Shown here: positions 10,144 to 19,656 of the stretch, in pieces
How the letters are laid out: every line of letters starts with the position of its first letter
Numbering within the stretch: position 1 is the stretch's first letter
NCBI GenBank assembly: GCA_016712465.1
Contig: JADJQZ010000001.1
Coordinates: forward strand, 1,302,001-1,366,000
Source of the DNA: Candidatus Obscuribacter sp.
GTDB lineage: Bacteria > Cyanobacteriota > Vampirovibrionia > Obscuribacterales > Obscuribacteraceae
Direction of reading: 5' to 3'
DNA length: 64,000 bases
The notes under the pieces: generated by a model
The model's input: the letters and a program-made list of their open reading frames with translations, nothing else
Database searches by the model: none
What the model was told of the DNA's origin: nothing
Translations under genes and position numbers: made by a program

Positions 10144-10464
10144 TTATTTCTTCTCTTCAGGTTTGTCGATTTCTGTTTGTATCTGTTCGGCGGCTGTGCT
10201 TGCGCCGGCACTTGTATCTTTGGTCAACTCTTCCTTGACGAACTGATCTATCACCTTAGTGTCTGTGCCGATGGCTTTTGATTGCTCTCTCATGATTTCA
10301 ATCTGTTCAGCCAGTACCCGCTTCTCTTCCGGCTGGTTCTGGTCGATACGAATGGCTTTCAATTCCTGGGTGATGCCGCCGTTGTACGGTACCTTCGACC
10401 TTGCCCCGCTGATTTTCTGGGACTTGATTGGTTTCTTCGGCTTGTCTAGTGCGTCGTCGCTCAT
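10144..10464 (-). CDS. Small hydrophilic protein of unknown function
   Basis: The protein is 106 residues, highly charged, with no cysteine, signal peptide or membrane segment. The N-terminal third is Lys-rich (KPKKPIKSQKISG). The middle is predicted helical (EEKRVLAEQIEIMREQSKAI) and the tail is Glu/Lys-rich. It is spaced 6 bp from the next minus-strand gene, suggesting one transcript. Only the spacing and a clean ATG start support it as a gene. Confidence 0.5.
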   Translation of the reverse strand: MSDDALDKPKKPIKSQKISGARSKVPYNGGITQELKAIRIDQNQPEEKRVLAEQIEIMREQSKAIGTDTKVIDQFVKEELTKDTSAGASTAAEQIQTEIDKPEEKK

Positions 10465-10663
10465 GGTTGTTTATCTTGTCCTGGCGTGGACGGCACGTAT
10501 GGCAACATGCCTGTGTGTAAGATGCATTCTATTACAGTCCACCACAAACCGGCACCGGCTTTTTTAAGCTGCCGTGGGGAACATACGAGTTAGCGTGCCG
10601 GCCGGCGTTGGTTCACATAGGTTATTAGCCAATCTTCGCTCACCCTAGTTTATTTACCGGATT

Positions 10664-12022
10664 TTATTTGCCTAAGAGTTTAACAAATTTGCGCCTGCCC
10701 ACCTGGAGAACATGGCTTTCCCCGGCAGCCAGCTTTATCAGGTGGTTGGGATCTTTCACGGTTTCGCCGTCCAGTTTGACGCCCCCTTCCTGCACCAGGC
10801 GTTTGCCCTCACCGTTGGAGGCCACCAGCTTGCTCATGGTCAGGAGCCGGAAGACAGCTTCTTCCGCTGCCACTTCAAAAACCGGCATGTCCTCAGGCAT
10901 CTGCCCTTCCGAGTGTACCTTTTGCCAGTTTTCCAGTGCTCTTTGAGCCGCTTCGGCGCCGTGATACTGGCGCACCACTTGCTGGGCCAGTTTCAGCTTG
11001 GCGTCTTTGGGATTGCCACCGTCCTGCAAGTGGGCGCGCTCGATGGCGTCCACTTCCTCTCCTGATAGAGTGGTTGTCAATCCAAAGTACTTGAGGATAA
11101 GTTCATCGGTAATGCGCATGCATTTGCCGAAGATTTCTTCAGCGGGCTCCTTCAAACCTATGTAGTTGCCGTAGGATTTGGACATCTTCTTGACGCCGTC
11201 GGTGCCCTCCAGGAGGGGCAAAAGCATGGCCATCTGCGGAGTTTGACCATATTTGGGCTGCAATTCTCGCCCCTGCAAAATGTTGAAGCGCTGGTCTGTG
11301 CCGCCCAGTTCAACATCGGCCTGTATGGCCACCGAATCGTAGGCCTGCAGGAGGGGGTAGAACAGCTCGTGAAATGCCACGGGCTGCTGTTTATCCAGTC
11401 TTTCACCAAAAGCCTCTTTGGCAAGCAATTGATTGGCAGTGACGGATGCCGCCAGCTTTATGACTTCCTTCATGGTGAGAGGAGCCAGCCAGTTGTTATT
11501 GTTCACTACTTCCGTCTTGTCCAGGTCCAGGATTAAACCCATCTGGTTCAAGTAGGTCTGGGCGTTAGCATTCACTTCTTGTTCGTTAAGTGGCGGTCTG
11601 GTGCTGTTGCGACCGGTGGGGTCACCTATCTGGGCGGTGAAGCCGCCGATGATCAGCACCACCTGGTGCCCGAAGTCTTGAAAGCGGCGTAGTTTCCGGA
11701 AGACCACCGCATGACCGAGGTGCAAGTCGGTGGATGTCGGATCAACGCCTAGCTTGGCTCGCAGTTTTCGCCCCTCCTGACGAGCTTGCCAGATTTTTCT
11801 CGCCAGACCGTTCACTCCATCCGGTAAAACCTCGGCACCGCGGCAGAGTTCAGCCGCTTCCGCCAGAATATCCTGGGGGATTTCCGGCTGACCGCTCGCG
11901 TCAACCTTCTGCTTACTTCCATCCTGGGCGCCCTGGGCGATTTTTTTTTCTAGATTGAGGTCTGCGTTCAAGAGGATTTCCTTCGCTTGGCTGGGGTCTG
12001 AAGCTTCCGTCAGCACATTCAA
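10664..12022 (-). CDS. tyrS: Tyrosyl-tRNA synthetase
   Basis: This class I aminoacyl-tRNA synthetase joins tyrosine to its tRNA. Visible motifs are GVDPTSTDLHLGHAVV (the HIGH motif appears as HLGH), the Tyr/ATP-site region GGFTAQIGDPTGR, QADVELGGTDQRFN, the KMSKS loop (VKKMSKSYGN), and a C-terminal S4 RNA-binding domain of about 65 residues (FRLLTMSKLVAS...VGRRKFVKLL). The longest frame starts at a TTG; a GTG two codons later, preceded by AAAGGG, is an equally good start. The N-terminus carries about 50 extra low-complexity residues before the catalytic domain. The pattern fits the TyrZ-like branch better than the E. coli TyrS branch. Confidence 0.95.
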   Translation of the reverse strand: MNVLTEASDPSQAKEILLNADLNLEKKIAQGAQDGSKQKVDASGQPEIPQDILAEAAELCRGAEVLPDGVNGLARKIWQARQEGRKLRAKLGVDPTSTDLHLGHAVVFRKLRRFQDFGHQVVLIIGGFTAQIGDPTGRNSTRPPLNEQEVNANAQTYLNQMGLILDLDKTEVVNNNNWLAPLTMKEVIKLAASVTANQLLAKEAFGERLDKQQPVAFHELFYPLLQAYDSVAIQADVELGGTDQRFNILQGRELQPKYGQTPQMAMLLPLLEGTDGVKKMSKSYGNYIGLKEPAEEIFGKCMRITDELILKYFGLTTTLSGEEVDAIERAHLQDGGNPKDAKLKLAQQVVRQYHGAEAAQRALENWQKVHSEGQMPEDMPVFEVAAEEAVFRLLTMSKLVASNGEGKRLVQEGGVKLDGETVKDPNHLIKLAAGESHVLQVGRRKFVKLLGK

Positions 12023-12308
12023 CTGCCCTTTTCTCGGGCCCAGTCGTCTGTTGCTTTATGTAACGGCATTAGCTGGTCGGAGCCTCTTTCGACCAGCAGC
12101 GGTCGGCAGGCTTTTGCCGTCCAATATCAATGCGGCAAGGATCTTATCATGATTACTCTTTCCCTTGAGTCGCTTGCGCTTTCCAAGTAAGATTTTTGCG
12201 AGTACTGGCAGCAGTGTTAGGTCCTGACCGGTATGACTTTGTCGCATGCCCAGGCGGGGCTGAGCAAAGTCAAGTGTCGATTTTACAGCTTGCGGGGATT
12301 TGAATTAG

Positions 12309-14861
12309 ATGGAGAGCCAATACAGTCCGAAGGAATTCGACGAAAAGTGGCAGAAGCACTGGGAAGCCCTCGAGCTGTACAAGGCTCACGACGATAGCTC
12401 TAAGCCCAAATTCTATTCCCTGGTCATGTTTCCCTATCCGTCCGGTGACCTTCACATGGGGCACATGCGTGTTTACACTATCTCGGACGTGATCAGCCGT
12501 CAGCGGCGCATGCTTGGTTACAACGTGTTGAACCCCATGGGCTGGGACGCATTCGGACTGCCGGCGGAGAACGCGGCCATCAAGCGTAAATTGCACCCTG
12601 AGAAATGGACCAAGGAAAACATTCGCTTCATGCGCGACGAGCAACTCAAGAAGCTCGGTACCAGTTATGACTGGCAGCGGGAAGTGACTACCTGCGACAG
12701 CAACTATTATCATTGGACCCAGTGGTTGTTCTTGAAGTTTTACGAGAAAGGGCTGGCCGTGCGCAAAGAGGCACCGGTCAACTGGTGTCCTGATTGTCAG
12801 ACCGTACTGGCTAACGAGCAGGTGGAAGGCGGCGCATGCTGGCGCCATCCTGAGACGCCGGTGGAACAGAAGCAGATGAGCCAGTGGTTCTTGCGCATTA
12901 CTCATTATGCCGAGGAATTGCTCGCCGACCTGGATACCCTCAAAGGTTGGCCAGAGCGGGTGCGCCTCATGCAGCAGAACTGGATCGGCAAATCTCAGGG
13001 AGCGGAACTCTACTTTACGGTCGAGTCCAAGCCCAATGTGCAGATCAAGGTTTTTACAACCAGGCCTGACACCGTATTTGGTGTGAGTTATGTGGTACTG
13101 GCACCGGAAAATCCGCTGGTGAACGAACTGGTCCGTGATGATTGTCGGGAAGCCGTCTGCGCTTACGTGGAAGAAGCTAAGCGTAAAACCGAGCTGGATC
13201 GCATGACCACGGAGAAGTCCAAGTCGGGCGTCTTTATTGGTGCCCATGTGGTCAATCCCTTCAACGGTGATGTAGTACCGATTTACGTCTCCGACTATGT
13301 CTTGATGAGCTATGGCACCGGTGCCGTCATGGGTGTTCCGGCCCATGACGAACGCGACTTTGCCTTTGCCAGAAAATTTTCGCTGCCTATCACCGAAGTC
13401 ATTTCCGCGGATGGCAAGTCTGCCGGAGAACTGGCAGCGCCTTATCTCGATGATGGCATTTTGCTTAACTCAGGCAAATTCTCCGGAGTGGATACCACCA
13501 GGGCCAAGACGGCAATTACAGAATGGGCCGAGCAGAATCAAGCCGGTAAAGGTCGTGTGCAGTTCAGACTGCGCGACTGGCTTATTAGCCGTCAACGTTA
13601 CTGGGGCTGTCCGATTCCGCTTGTGCACTGTGCTAAATGCGGTATCAAGCCGGTGCCGGAGACCTCGCTGCCTGTGATATTGCCTGTGGAGGGTGTGGAG
13701 TTCACCGGCGAGGGCGGCTCCCCTCTGGGACGGATGCCCGAATGGCTCAATTCCACTTGCCCCGATTGCGGCGGCGCGGCCAGGCGGGAAACCGACACCA
13801 TGGATACCTTCATCGATTCTTCCTGGTACTTCCTGCGCTATACCGATGCCACCAATCCAGCCGAGGCTTTCAGCAAAGCCAGGGTAAATTACTGGATGCC
13901 CGTGGATCAGTATGTGGGAGGCGTCGAGCACGCCATTCTGCACTTGCTTTATTCGCGTTTCTTCACCCGGGCCTTGAAAGACATGGGGCTGGTCAATTGT
14001 GTGGAGCCTTTCACCAATCTCCTTTCTCAGGGCATGGTCACCATGTATTCGCCGGTTTCCGGTCGCATTGAGAAAATGTCCAAATCAAGGGGCAATGTGG
14101 TCGGCACCCTGGACTTCTTCAAGCGCTATGGAGCTGACGCAGCCAGGCTGTTCACCCTCTTCGCTTCACCGCCGGAGCAGGAATTGGAATGGTCCGAGGA
14201 CGGCGCTGTGGGGCAGCATCGCTTCCTCACCAGAATCTGGCGTCTTTTGGTTGACTTGAAGGGCAAAGGAGTCATAGACCGGGAATTGTGCCGCAAGCCC
14301 CTGGCCTCCTCAAATGGCAACGGTAACGGAGCCGCCGCTCATTCCGCCGCCGATAAGAACCTGATCAAGCTGGTGCACAAGACTATCAAAGCCGTGTCCA
14401 ATGACTTGAGCCCGGAGCGTTATGTGTTCAACACAGCCATTGCTCGCTGTATGGAACTGGTGAACGGACTCTATAAATATGTGCAGGAAGTGGAGCCGAA
14501 AGAGGCTTCGCCGGTACTCAGTTTTGCCGTCTATAACCTGTTGCTTTTGCTTGCCCCAATGGCACCGCATATCACTGAAGAGCTTTATCACCAGCTTGGA
14601 CTGGCTCTGTCTGATAAAGATTCGATTCATTGCTCAAAGTGGCCTGACTTTGATGAAAGTTTGACCGTGGATGATGAAATTGAACTGGTTCTGCAAGTGA
14701 ACGGCAAAATTGTCTCGAAAGTGCCTGCCTCGCGGGGTCTTGACCGCAAAGCCGCAGAAGGATTGGCTATGGATGATGACAAGATGAAAGCCAAATTGAC
14801 GGGGCAGGCGGTCAAGAAGGTAATTGTTGTGCCAGACAAGCTTGTCAACGTGGTAATTTGA
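12309..14861 (+). CDS. leuS: Leucyl-tRNA synthetase
   Basis: 850 residues, the usual bacterial LeuS length. It charges tRNA-Leu. Motifs in order: FPYPSGDLHMGHMRVYT (HIGH as HMGH), a CP1 editing domain (residues ~220-410, with TTRPDTVFGVSY and GTGAVMGVPAHDERD), the zinc-knuckle-like CxxC pairs (CAKC and CPDC), DTMDTFIDSSWYFLRY, and EKMSKSRGNVV. The C-terminal anticodon domain is followed by the small LeuS-specific tail ending VIVVPDKLVNVVI. It begins with ATG at 12309 and is transcribed away from tyrS; the 286 bp between the two holds no convincing gene. Confidence 0.97.
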   Translation: MESQYSPKEFDEKWQKHWEALELYKAHDDSSKPKFYSLVMFPYPSGDLHMGHMRVYTISDVISRQRRMLGYNVLNPMGWDAFGLPAENAAIKRKLHPEKWTKENIRFMRDEQLKKLGTSYDWQREVTTCDSNYYHWTQWLFLKFYEKGLAVRKEAPVNWCPDCQTVLANEQVEGGACWRHPETPVEQKQMSQWFLRITHYAEELLADLDTLKGWPERVRLMQQNWIGKSQGAELYFTVESKPNVQIKVFTTRPDTVFGVSYVVLAPENPLVNELVRDDCREAVCAYVEEAKRKTELDRMTTEKSKSGVFIGAHVVNPFNGDVVPIYVSDYVLMSYGTGAVMGVPAHDERDFAFARKFSLPITEVISADGKSAGELAAPYLDDGILLNSGKFSGVDTTRAKTAITEWAEQNQAGKGRVQFRLRDWLISRQRYWGCPIPLVHCAKCGIKPVPETSLPVILPVEGVEFTGEGGSPLGRMPEWLNSTCPDCGGAARRETDTMDTFIDSSWYFLRYTDATNPAEAFSKARVNYWMPVDQYVGGVEHAILHLLYSRFFTRALKDMGLVNCVEPFTNLLSQGMVTMYSPVSGRIEKMSKSRGNVVGTLDFFKRYGADAARLFTLFASPPEQELEWSEDGAVGQHRFLTRIWRLLVDLKGKGVIDRELCRKPLASSNGNGNGAAAHSAADKNLIKLVHKTIKAVSNDLSPERYVFNTAIARCMELVNGLYKYVQEVEPKEASPVLSFAVYNLLLLLAPMAPHITEELYHQLGLALSDKDSIHCSKWPDFDESLTVDDEIELVLQVNGKIVSKVPASRGLDRKAAEGLAMDDDKMKAKLTGQAVKKVIVVPDKLVNVVI

Positions 14862-14944
14862 TAAGAGACCGTTGCGCTTCTGAATCATTTAATTTTGGTT
14901 GGAACCCTCGGTGAAAGAAAACCGTTCGTTTCTCGAGGAGCGCC

Positions 14945-15898
14945 ATGTCGAATTCCATCAAGCCCAAGATTAACTTCGAGCAGCAACAAATTCTGCCCGT
15001 TGGTTCCTTCATGCTTGTACTGATTTGCGCCATTATGTTCTGGCAATCCGCCAGCGCCGGCGGCTCCGAGCGCTGGATCCTGTCCAATTGCTTCGTGGTC
15101 AAGAATATGGCTGAGCTATTGCAGGGCTTACAGGCCCTCTTGATGGCTACTTTCAGCGGCAGAGCCGGCGCCTATGAGCTTTTCGCCTCCAATTTGACCA
15201 AGTTTATCAGCACGGTTTTTATGTCCTCATTTACCTCTTTAGACCGGGTGCAGGCCCTGGGCAACTGCTACTTTCTCTATGTTTTCGGGGCAAGCATCGA
15301 GCAGCGTATCGGACCGCCGCGATTCATGCTTCTGGTCTTGCTGTCCTTGCTGGTGCCATGGCCGTTCGTAATTTTGGAAGCTCAGAAAATGGGCATCAAC
15401 GCCTGCTACTTCGGACCCTTCTTCCTGCTCTGTACCTTGCTCGGCGCCAACTTTGTATTTCCGCCGGAGCGCAAGATCAACACGGAATGGTTCAAAAGCA
15501 CCAGGGGTAATATCTTCGCCTCGGAGCCGAGGGCCGATATGACCGCCAAATATGTCTTCAAGCCCACTTTCTTCATGATTCTCTTCATCGTCTATGAAGG
15601 CGTTATGGTTTGGCTGCTCAGTCACAGCAACCCGGGTCTGCGTATTGCCGGCATAGTGCCCGGTGTGGCGGCTCTGCTCTCAGGTTATGTTCTGGTTTCC
15701 TGCCTGGTCTGGAGCGCCACCGGTTCCCTCAAGGACGGACCGATGCGTCTCATGGCTGTGAAGATGTACAACGACATTCTCAAGCTCGATGTCGGCCACG
15801 ATATGGCCATCAAGGGCACCAGTATGGCACTGGGCTTGCCGCCGGAGCGCGTGAAAGAGTGGATTCTTGCCCAGAAAGGGAAGATGCGTATTTCCTGA
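14945..15898 (+). CDS. Rhomboid-like membrane protein lacking the catalytic serine
   Basis: The protein is 317 residues with about six hydrophobic helices. ATG is preceded by GAGGAG. The segment ALGNCYFLYVFGASIEQRIG (residues 104-123) matches the rhomboid loop-and-helix pattern, in which GN-x-x-x-LxxFG-x-x-x-E-x-x-G is typical. The next helix should carry the GxSG serine motif, but here it reads GPFFLLCTLLGANF from residue 157, so the catalytic serine is replaced by Phe. No HxxxN-type partner helix is evident. It is probably a non-proteolytic rhomboid (pseudoprotease). The C-terminus has a soluble tail. It lies between leuS and a polysaccharide gene. Confidence 0.6.
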   Translation: MSNSIKPKINFEQQQILPVGSFMLVLICAIMFWQSASAGGSERWILSNCFVVKNMAELLQGLQALLMATFSGRAGAYELFASNLTKFISTVFMSSFTSLDRVQALGNCYFLYVFGASIEQRIGPPRFMLLVLLSLLVPWPFVILEAQKMGINACYFGPFFLLCTLLGANFVFPPERKINTEWFKSTRGNIFASEPRADMTAKYVFKPTFFMILFIVYEGVMVWLLSHSNPGLRIAGIVPGVAALLSGYVLVSCLVWSATGSLKDGPMRLMAVKMYNDILKLDVGHDMAIKGTSMALGLPPERVKEWILAQKGKMRIS

Positions 15899-15988
15899 TT
15901 GCTCAGGTGAGTTTCGCGTAAGCAAAGCACCTCCTGACTAGTGCTAATATAGCCTCCTGAGTTAAGGAAGCAATCTTAGCGGGCGTTT

Positions 15989-17971
15989 ATGTCTTCTGAC
16001 AGCAAAGACAATTTTGGGCAAGGCAAGTCCGGCCAGTCCGGTAACATGCCGGCTTCAGTGCCGGCAGCAGCAGATCTTGCCGATTCCGGTTTCGCTGAGG
16101 CTCCCTACCGTTTCCCCTGGTTGCGTCTCCTGCAGGTAGTGCTGGACGCCGGGCTTGCTGCTGCTTCGCTGGCTGGTGCCTATTTCATTCGTTTTGAAGG
16201 CCATCTCTCTCCCCTTTACTTGCAGCAGTTCCTGGTTGTTGCACCGGTGGTGGTGGCGCTTCGCCTGGTCGCCAACTGGCGCTGCGGCGTTTACGGACGT
16301 CTCTGGCGTTACACCGGTCTGACGGAAGTAACTGAAATCGGACTTGCCGTTTTGACTGTTTCCGGTTTACTGCTATGCCTCAGGGCTATGGGTTTACCGC
16401 TCATGAAAGTGGAAGGGCATCTGCTCTCTTTCAGCATTCTGGTCATAGACATGGGCATTTGCTATTTCCTTATGACCGCCAGCCGGGTCTTGCGGCGCTT
16501 GCAGACCGAGCACAGTCAGAGGCGGCACTGGCGGCAGCCTGTACGTCGGCGCGCTCTGGTGGTGGGGGCCGGCGACGCCGGTTTGATGGTGCTGAAAGAG
16601 CTGACCCAGCGCAGTGACCTGGGCGTGGATGTGGTCGGTCTTGTCGATGACGATCCGAGTAAGCTGAAGAAGCGTATCGGGCATATCACCGTATTTGGTG
16701 CCACGCGGGAATTGCCCAGACTGGTGGAATTGCTTTGCATCGATCAGGTGATCATCGCCATGCCTTCCGCCCCGGCTGCCGAGATTCGCCGAATTGTTGA
16801 TATGTGTCGTGAGGCTGAGGTCGAAACGCGAATTCTCCCCGGCCTCTTCGAGCTTATCAACGGGCGGGTCAGCATCAATCAATTGAGGGAAGTCTCCCTG
16901 GAAGATCTTCTCGGCCGCTCCCCAGTAGAACTGGATTCAGCCTCTATTGCTTCTTATATCGAAGGGCGTACCGTGCTTGTTACCGGTGCCGGTGGTTCCA
17001 TCGGCTCGGAACTGTGCCGACAGATCTTTCATTTCCAGCCGCGCAAGTTAATCATTCTGGGTAAGGGTGAGAATTCTATTTTCACCATCCAGCAGGAACT
17101 TTCGCGCCGAGTCGAGCCTGTAGAGGTGGTGGCAGTCATAGCCGATGTGCGCGACCGTCCGCGCATGGAGCAGATTTTTAGCGAGCACAAGCCCCATCTG
17201 GTCTTCCATGCTGCCGCCCACAAGCATGTGCCCTTGATGGAAGCCAATGTCTATGAGGCAATCAACAACAATGTATTCGGCACCAAAGTGGTGGCCGACC
17301 TGGCCAGCCAACACGGCGCCGAGAAATTTGTCCTGGTTTCATCGGATAAAGCCGTTAATCCTACTTCCGTCATGGGCGCCACCAAGCGCATGGCGGAGCT
17401 TGTCATTCAAGACCTGGCTCTCCGTGCCGGTAAGACAAAATATGTGGCGGTCAGGTTTGGAAATGTGCTGGCTAGCCGCGGTTCAGTAATTCCGCTCTGG
17501 CGGCAGCAAATCGCCGCCGGTGGCCCCCTGACCGTGACCGATCCGGAAGTGACCCGCTACTTCATGTTGATACCGGAGGCGGTGCAGCTCATTTTGCAGG
17601 CCGGCGCCTACGGCTCCGGTGGCGAGATCTTCGTGCTGGATATGGGCAAGCCGGTCAAGATACTCGATCTGGCTAATGATTTGATCAAGTTTTCCGGTTT
17701 ACGCCCTGGTCACGACATCAAAATTCAATTTACCGGTCTAAGACCTGGTGAGAAGCTTTACGAGGAGCTGCTTACCGAGGATGAAGGGCTTTCCCGCACG
17801 GTTAACGAAAAGATTTTCGTAGGACGCCCCAAGCCATTGGAGCCCGAAGCGCTGGCTGAGGCTCTTGGTCGTTTTGAGTCATATGTGGCCAGTCTTGACG
17901 AGGCCGGTATTCGCGCCGAGCTGGATCGCTTGGCCGCGGGCTCTCTCACTGCTGCACAAATGGAAGTCTAG
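15989..17971 (+). CDS. Membrane-bound nucleotide-sugar 4,6-dehydratase (CapD/WbpM/PglF family)
   Basis: The protein is 660 residues. The N-terminus has four transmembrane helices, followed by a first Rossmann domain (RRALVVGAGDAGLMVLKEL, about residue 185) and a second extended SDR domain (TVLVTGAGGSIGSELCRQ, about residue 330). The active-site region reads VSSDKAVNPTSVMGATKRMAE: the usual SDR tyrosine is replaced by Met (MxxxK), as is known for the WbpM/PglF group. These enzymes act on UDP-GlcNAc to start synthesis of deoxy-amino sugars for surface polysaccharide or glycoprotein. larE begins 3 bp after its stop, so they are probably co-transcribed. Confidence 0.92.
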   Translation: MSSDSKDNFGQGKSGQSGNMPASVPAAADLADSGFAEAPYRFPWLRLLQVVLDAGLAAASLAGAYFIRFEGHLSPLYLQQFLVVAPVVVALRLVANWRCGVYGRLWRYTGLTEVTEIGLAVLTVSGLLLCLRAMGLPLMKVEGHLLSFSILVIDMGICYFLMTASRVLRRLQTEHSQRRHWRQPVRRRALVVGAGDAGLMVLKELTQRSDLGVDVVGLVDDDPSKLKKRIGHITVFGATRELPRLVELLCIDQVIIAMPSAPAAEIRRIVDMCREAEVETRILPGLFELINGRVSINQLREVSLEDLLGRSPVELDSASIASYIEGRTVLVTGAGGSIGSELCRQIFHFQPRKLIILGKGENSIFTIQQELSRRVEPVEVVAVIADVRDRPRMEQIFSEHKPHLVFHAAAHKHVPLMEANVYEAINNNVFGTKVVADLASQHGAEKFVLVSSDKAVNPTSVMGATKRMAELVIQDLALRAGKTKYVAVRFGNVLASRGSVIPLWRQQIAAGGPLTVTDPEVTRYFMLIPEAVQLILQAGAYGSGGEIFVLDMGKPVKILDLANDLIKFSGLRPGHDIKIQFTGLRPGEKLYEELLTEDEGLSRTVNEKIFVGRPKPLEPEALAEALGRFESYVASLDEAGIRAELDRLAAGSLTAAQMEV

Positions 17972-17974
17972 ATT

Positions 17975-18850
17975 GTGACTGGCTCTTGCCTAGAATCGCC
18001 GGAGCAACCAGCGGAGCTACTGGCTAAGGACCAGCGCTTGAGAGACGAGATCAGGCAGCTTGGCTCAGTACTGGTGGCTTATTCCGGTGGAGTTGATAGC
18101 TCCTATCTGGCGCTCGTTGCCTTTCAGGAACTTTCCGAGGCGGCCCTTGCCGTTATCGCCGTCTCTCCCTCCCTGGCGCAAGTGGAACTTGTGGACGCCA
18201 GGCGGCAGGCGGAGCAAATGGGCTTTCCCCTTCTGGAAATTGCCACAAATGAAGTGGAGAACGAGCTGTATAGAGCAAACGGCGGCAATCGTTGCTACTT
18301 TTGCAAGGCCACCTTGTTTGACAGTATGTCTCTCCTCAAGCAAGAGCGTGGTTTTTCTGCCATCGCCTATGGTGCCAATATGGACGATCTGTCCGATGTT
18401 CGCCCAGGTCACGCTGCCGCCCGTGCTGCCGGTGTTCTCGCTCCTTTTGTCAATTGCCATTTGTACAAAGAGGAAATTCGCACCCTGGCCGGGCTGCATG
18501 GTTTGCCTTCCTGGGATCGACCGCAAGCGGCCTGCCTTTCCTCACGCTTCCCTGATTTTACGCCCATAGATGCCTCTCGCCTGGCTCTCGTGGAAAGGGC
18601 TGAAGCTCTCGTCAAAGCAGCCGGATTTAAGCAAGTGCGTGTGCGCTTCTTGAGCCGACCGGAAGGTCTGACTGCTTCGGTGGAAGTAGGTCAGAATGAA
18701 CTGGCGCTACTTACCACCTCCCTGACCGAGCCATTGAGCCTTGCTATCCGCGCTCTCGGTTTTGAGTTTGTTCAGTTCGACAAAGCCGGCTATCGGCAGG
18801 GAAACGCCAATGCCGTCTTGTTTGAGCCTGCCGTTCGCTCTGGTGTCTGA
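17975..18850 (+). CDS. larE: LarE, sacrificial sulfur transferase for the nickel-pincer cofactor
   Basis: 291 residues from GTG. LarE adenylates P2CMN and inserts sulfur during synthesis of the nickel-pincer nucleotide cofactor used by lactate racemase and related enzymes. The PP-loop AYSGGVDSSYLAL (SGGVDSS at residues 37-43) binds ATP. CYFC lies at 107-110. The motif PQAACLSSRF puts a Cys at residue 187, matching the sacrificial Cys of the Lactobacillus enzyme, so this copy should give up its own sulfur. It directly precedes larB with 2 bp between. larC and a larA-type enzyme are not in this window. Confidence 0.92.
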   Translation: MTGSCLESPEQPAELLAKDQRLRDEIRQLGSVLVAYSGGVDSSYLALVAFQELSEAALAVIAVSPSLAQVELVDARRQAEQMGFPLLEIATNEVENELYRANGGNRCYFCKATLFDSMSLLKQERGFSAIAYGANMDDLSDVRPGHAAARAAGVLAPFVNCHLYKEEIRTLAGLHGLPSWDRPQAACLSSRFPDFTPIDASRLALVERAEALVKAAGFKQVRVRFLSRPEGLTASVEVGQNELALLTTSLTEPLSLAIRALGFEFVQFDKAGYRQGNANAVLFEPAVRSGV

Positions 18851-18852
18851 AA

Positions 18853-19656
18853 ATGGATAGATTGCATTTGGAGAGACTTTTGCAGTCGGTTGCCGATGGA
18901 AATCTAACCGTAGAGGCTGCTCTTGCCAGTTTGCAGAAAACGCTTTTGGCGCCGGAGAGGGCTCTGGAACTGGAGTTTGCCAGACCCGACCTTAAGCGCG
19001 CCTGGCGTCAGAGCTTTCCTGAGGTGGTATTTGCTCCCGGTAAGAGCAGCGAACAGGTTTTTCAGATTGCCGTAGAGTTGCGGCAGACCCATGATGTGGT
19101 GCTGGCTTCCCGCGCCGAGGCCGAACAGGCGCGCTCAGTGCTTTTGCTGGCTCAGGAGCAGGGTCTCAGCGACGTCAAGTATCACCAGAGCGCCGCCGTT
19201 ATTAGTTTCGGCGTGTTCCCGCAGGTTGAGCGAGGCAGTGAGGATGCGGCTGAGGTGGCTGTTCTTACCGGCGGCACCGTAGACATACCGGTGGCGGAGG
19301 AAGCGCTGGTGGTGTTGGAGTCGGCCGGTGTTTCCTGCCGTCGCTATTTTGATATGGGTGTGGCCGGCTTGCACCGTTTGCTTGGATCTCTCGACTGCGT
19401 GCGTAAGAGCCGAGTGGTGCTGGTTGTAGCTGGCATGGATGGGGCTTTACCCAGCGTGGTCTGTGGTCTGGTCGGCGTTCCGGTCATTGCCGTGCCCACT
19501 GCCGCCGGCTACGGTACCGGTCTGGGTGGTCTAGCCGCCCTGGCTTCCATGCTCAACACCTGTGCGCCCGGTCTCACCGTGGTCAACATCGACAACGGTC
19601 TGGGAGCGGCGGCTTTTGCCATCAGGGTGTTGAGAGGGGCGCCTGAACCGGCATAA
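18853..19656 (+). CDS. larB: LarB, pyridinium-3,5-biscarboxylic acid mononucleotide synthase
   Basis: 267 residues. LarB carboxylates and hydrolyses nicotinic acid adenine dinucleotide in the first step of nickel-pincer cofactor synthesis. The N-terminal half is family-specific. The C-terminal half is PurE-like, with AVLTGGTVDIPVAEEA, VAGMDGALPSVVCGLVG and PTAAGYGTGLGGLAALASM, and ends NIDNGLGAAAFAIRVLRG. It is 2 bp from larE. Its last 35 bp overlap the 3' end of the convergent membrane-protein gene on the other strand. Confidence 0.92.
   Translation: MDRLHLERLLQSVADGNLTVEAALASLQKTLLAPERALELEFARPDLKRAWRQSFPEVVFAPGKSSEQVFQIAVELRQTHDVVLASRAEAEQARSVLLLAQEQGLSDVKYHQSAAVISFGVFPQVERGSEDAAEVAVLTGGTVDIPVAEEALVVLESAGVSCRRYFDMGVAGLHRLLGSLDCVRKSRVVLVVAGMDGALPSVVCGLVGVPVIAVPTAAGYGTGLGGLAALASMLNTCAPGLTVVNIDNGLGAAAFAIRVLRGAPEPA

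Noticed and set aside
12056..12247. 63-residue minus-strand frame upstream of tyrS
   Set aside because: No clear ribosome site or recognisable family; it is as likely to be leader DNA.
12270..13346. 358-residue minus-strand open frame
   Set aside because: It lies entirely opposite leuS, whose motifs are unmistakable; composition is that of an antisense shadow.
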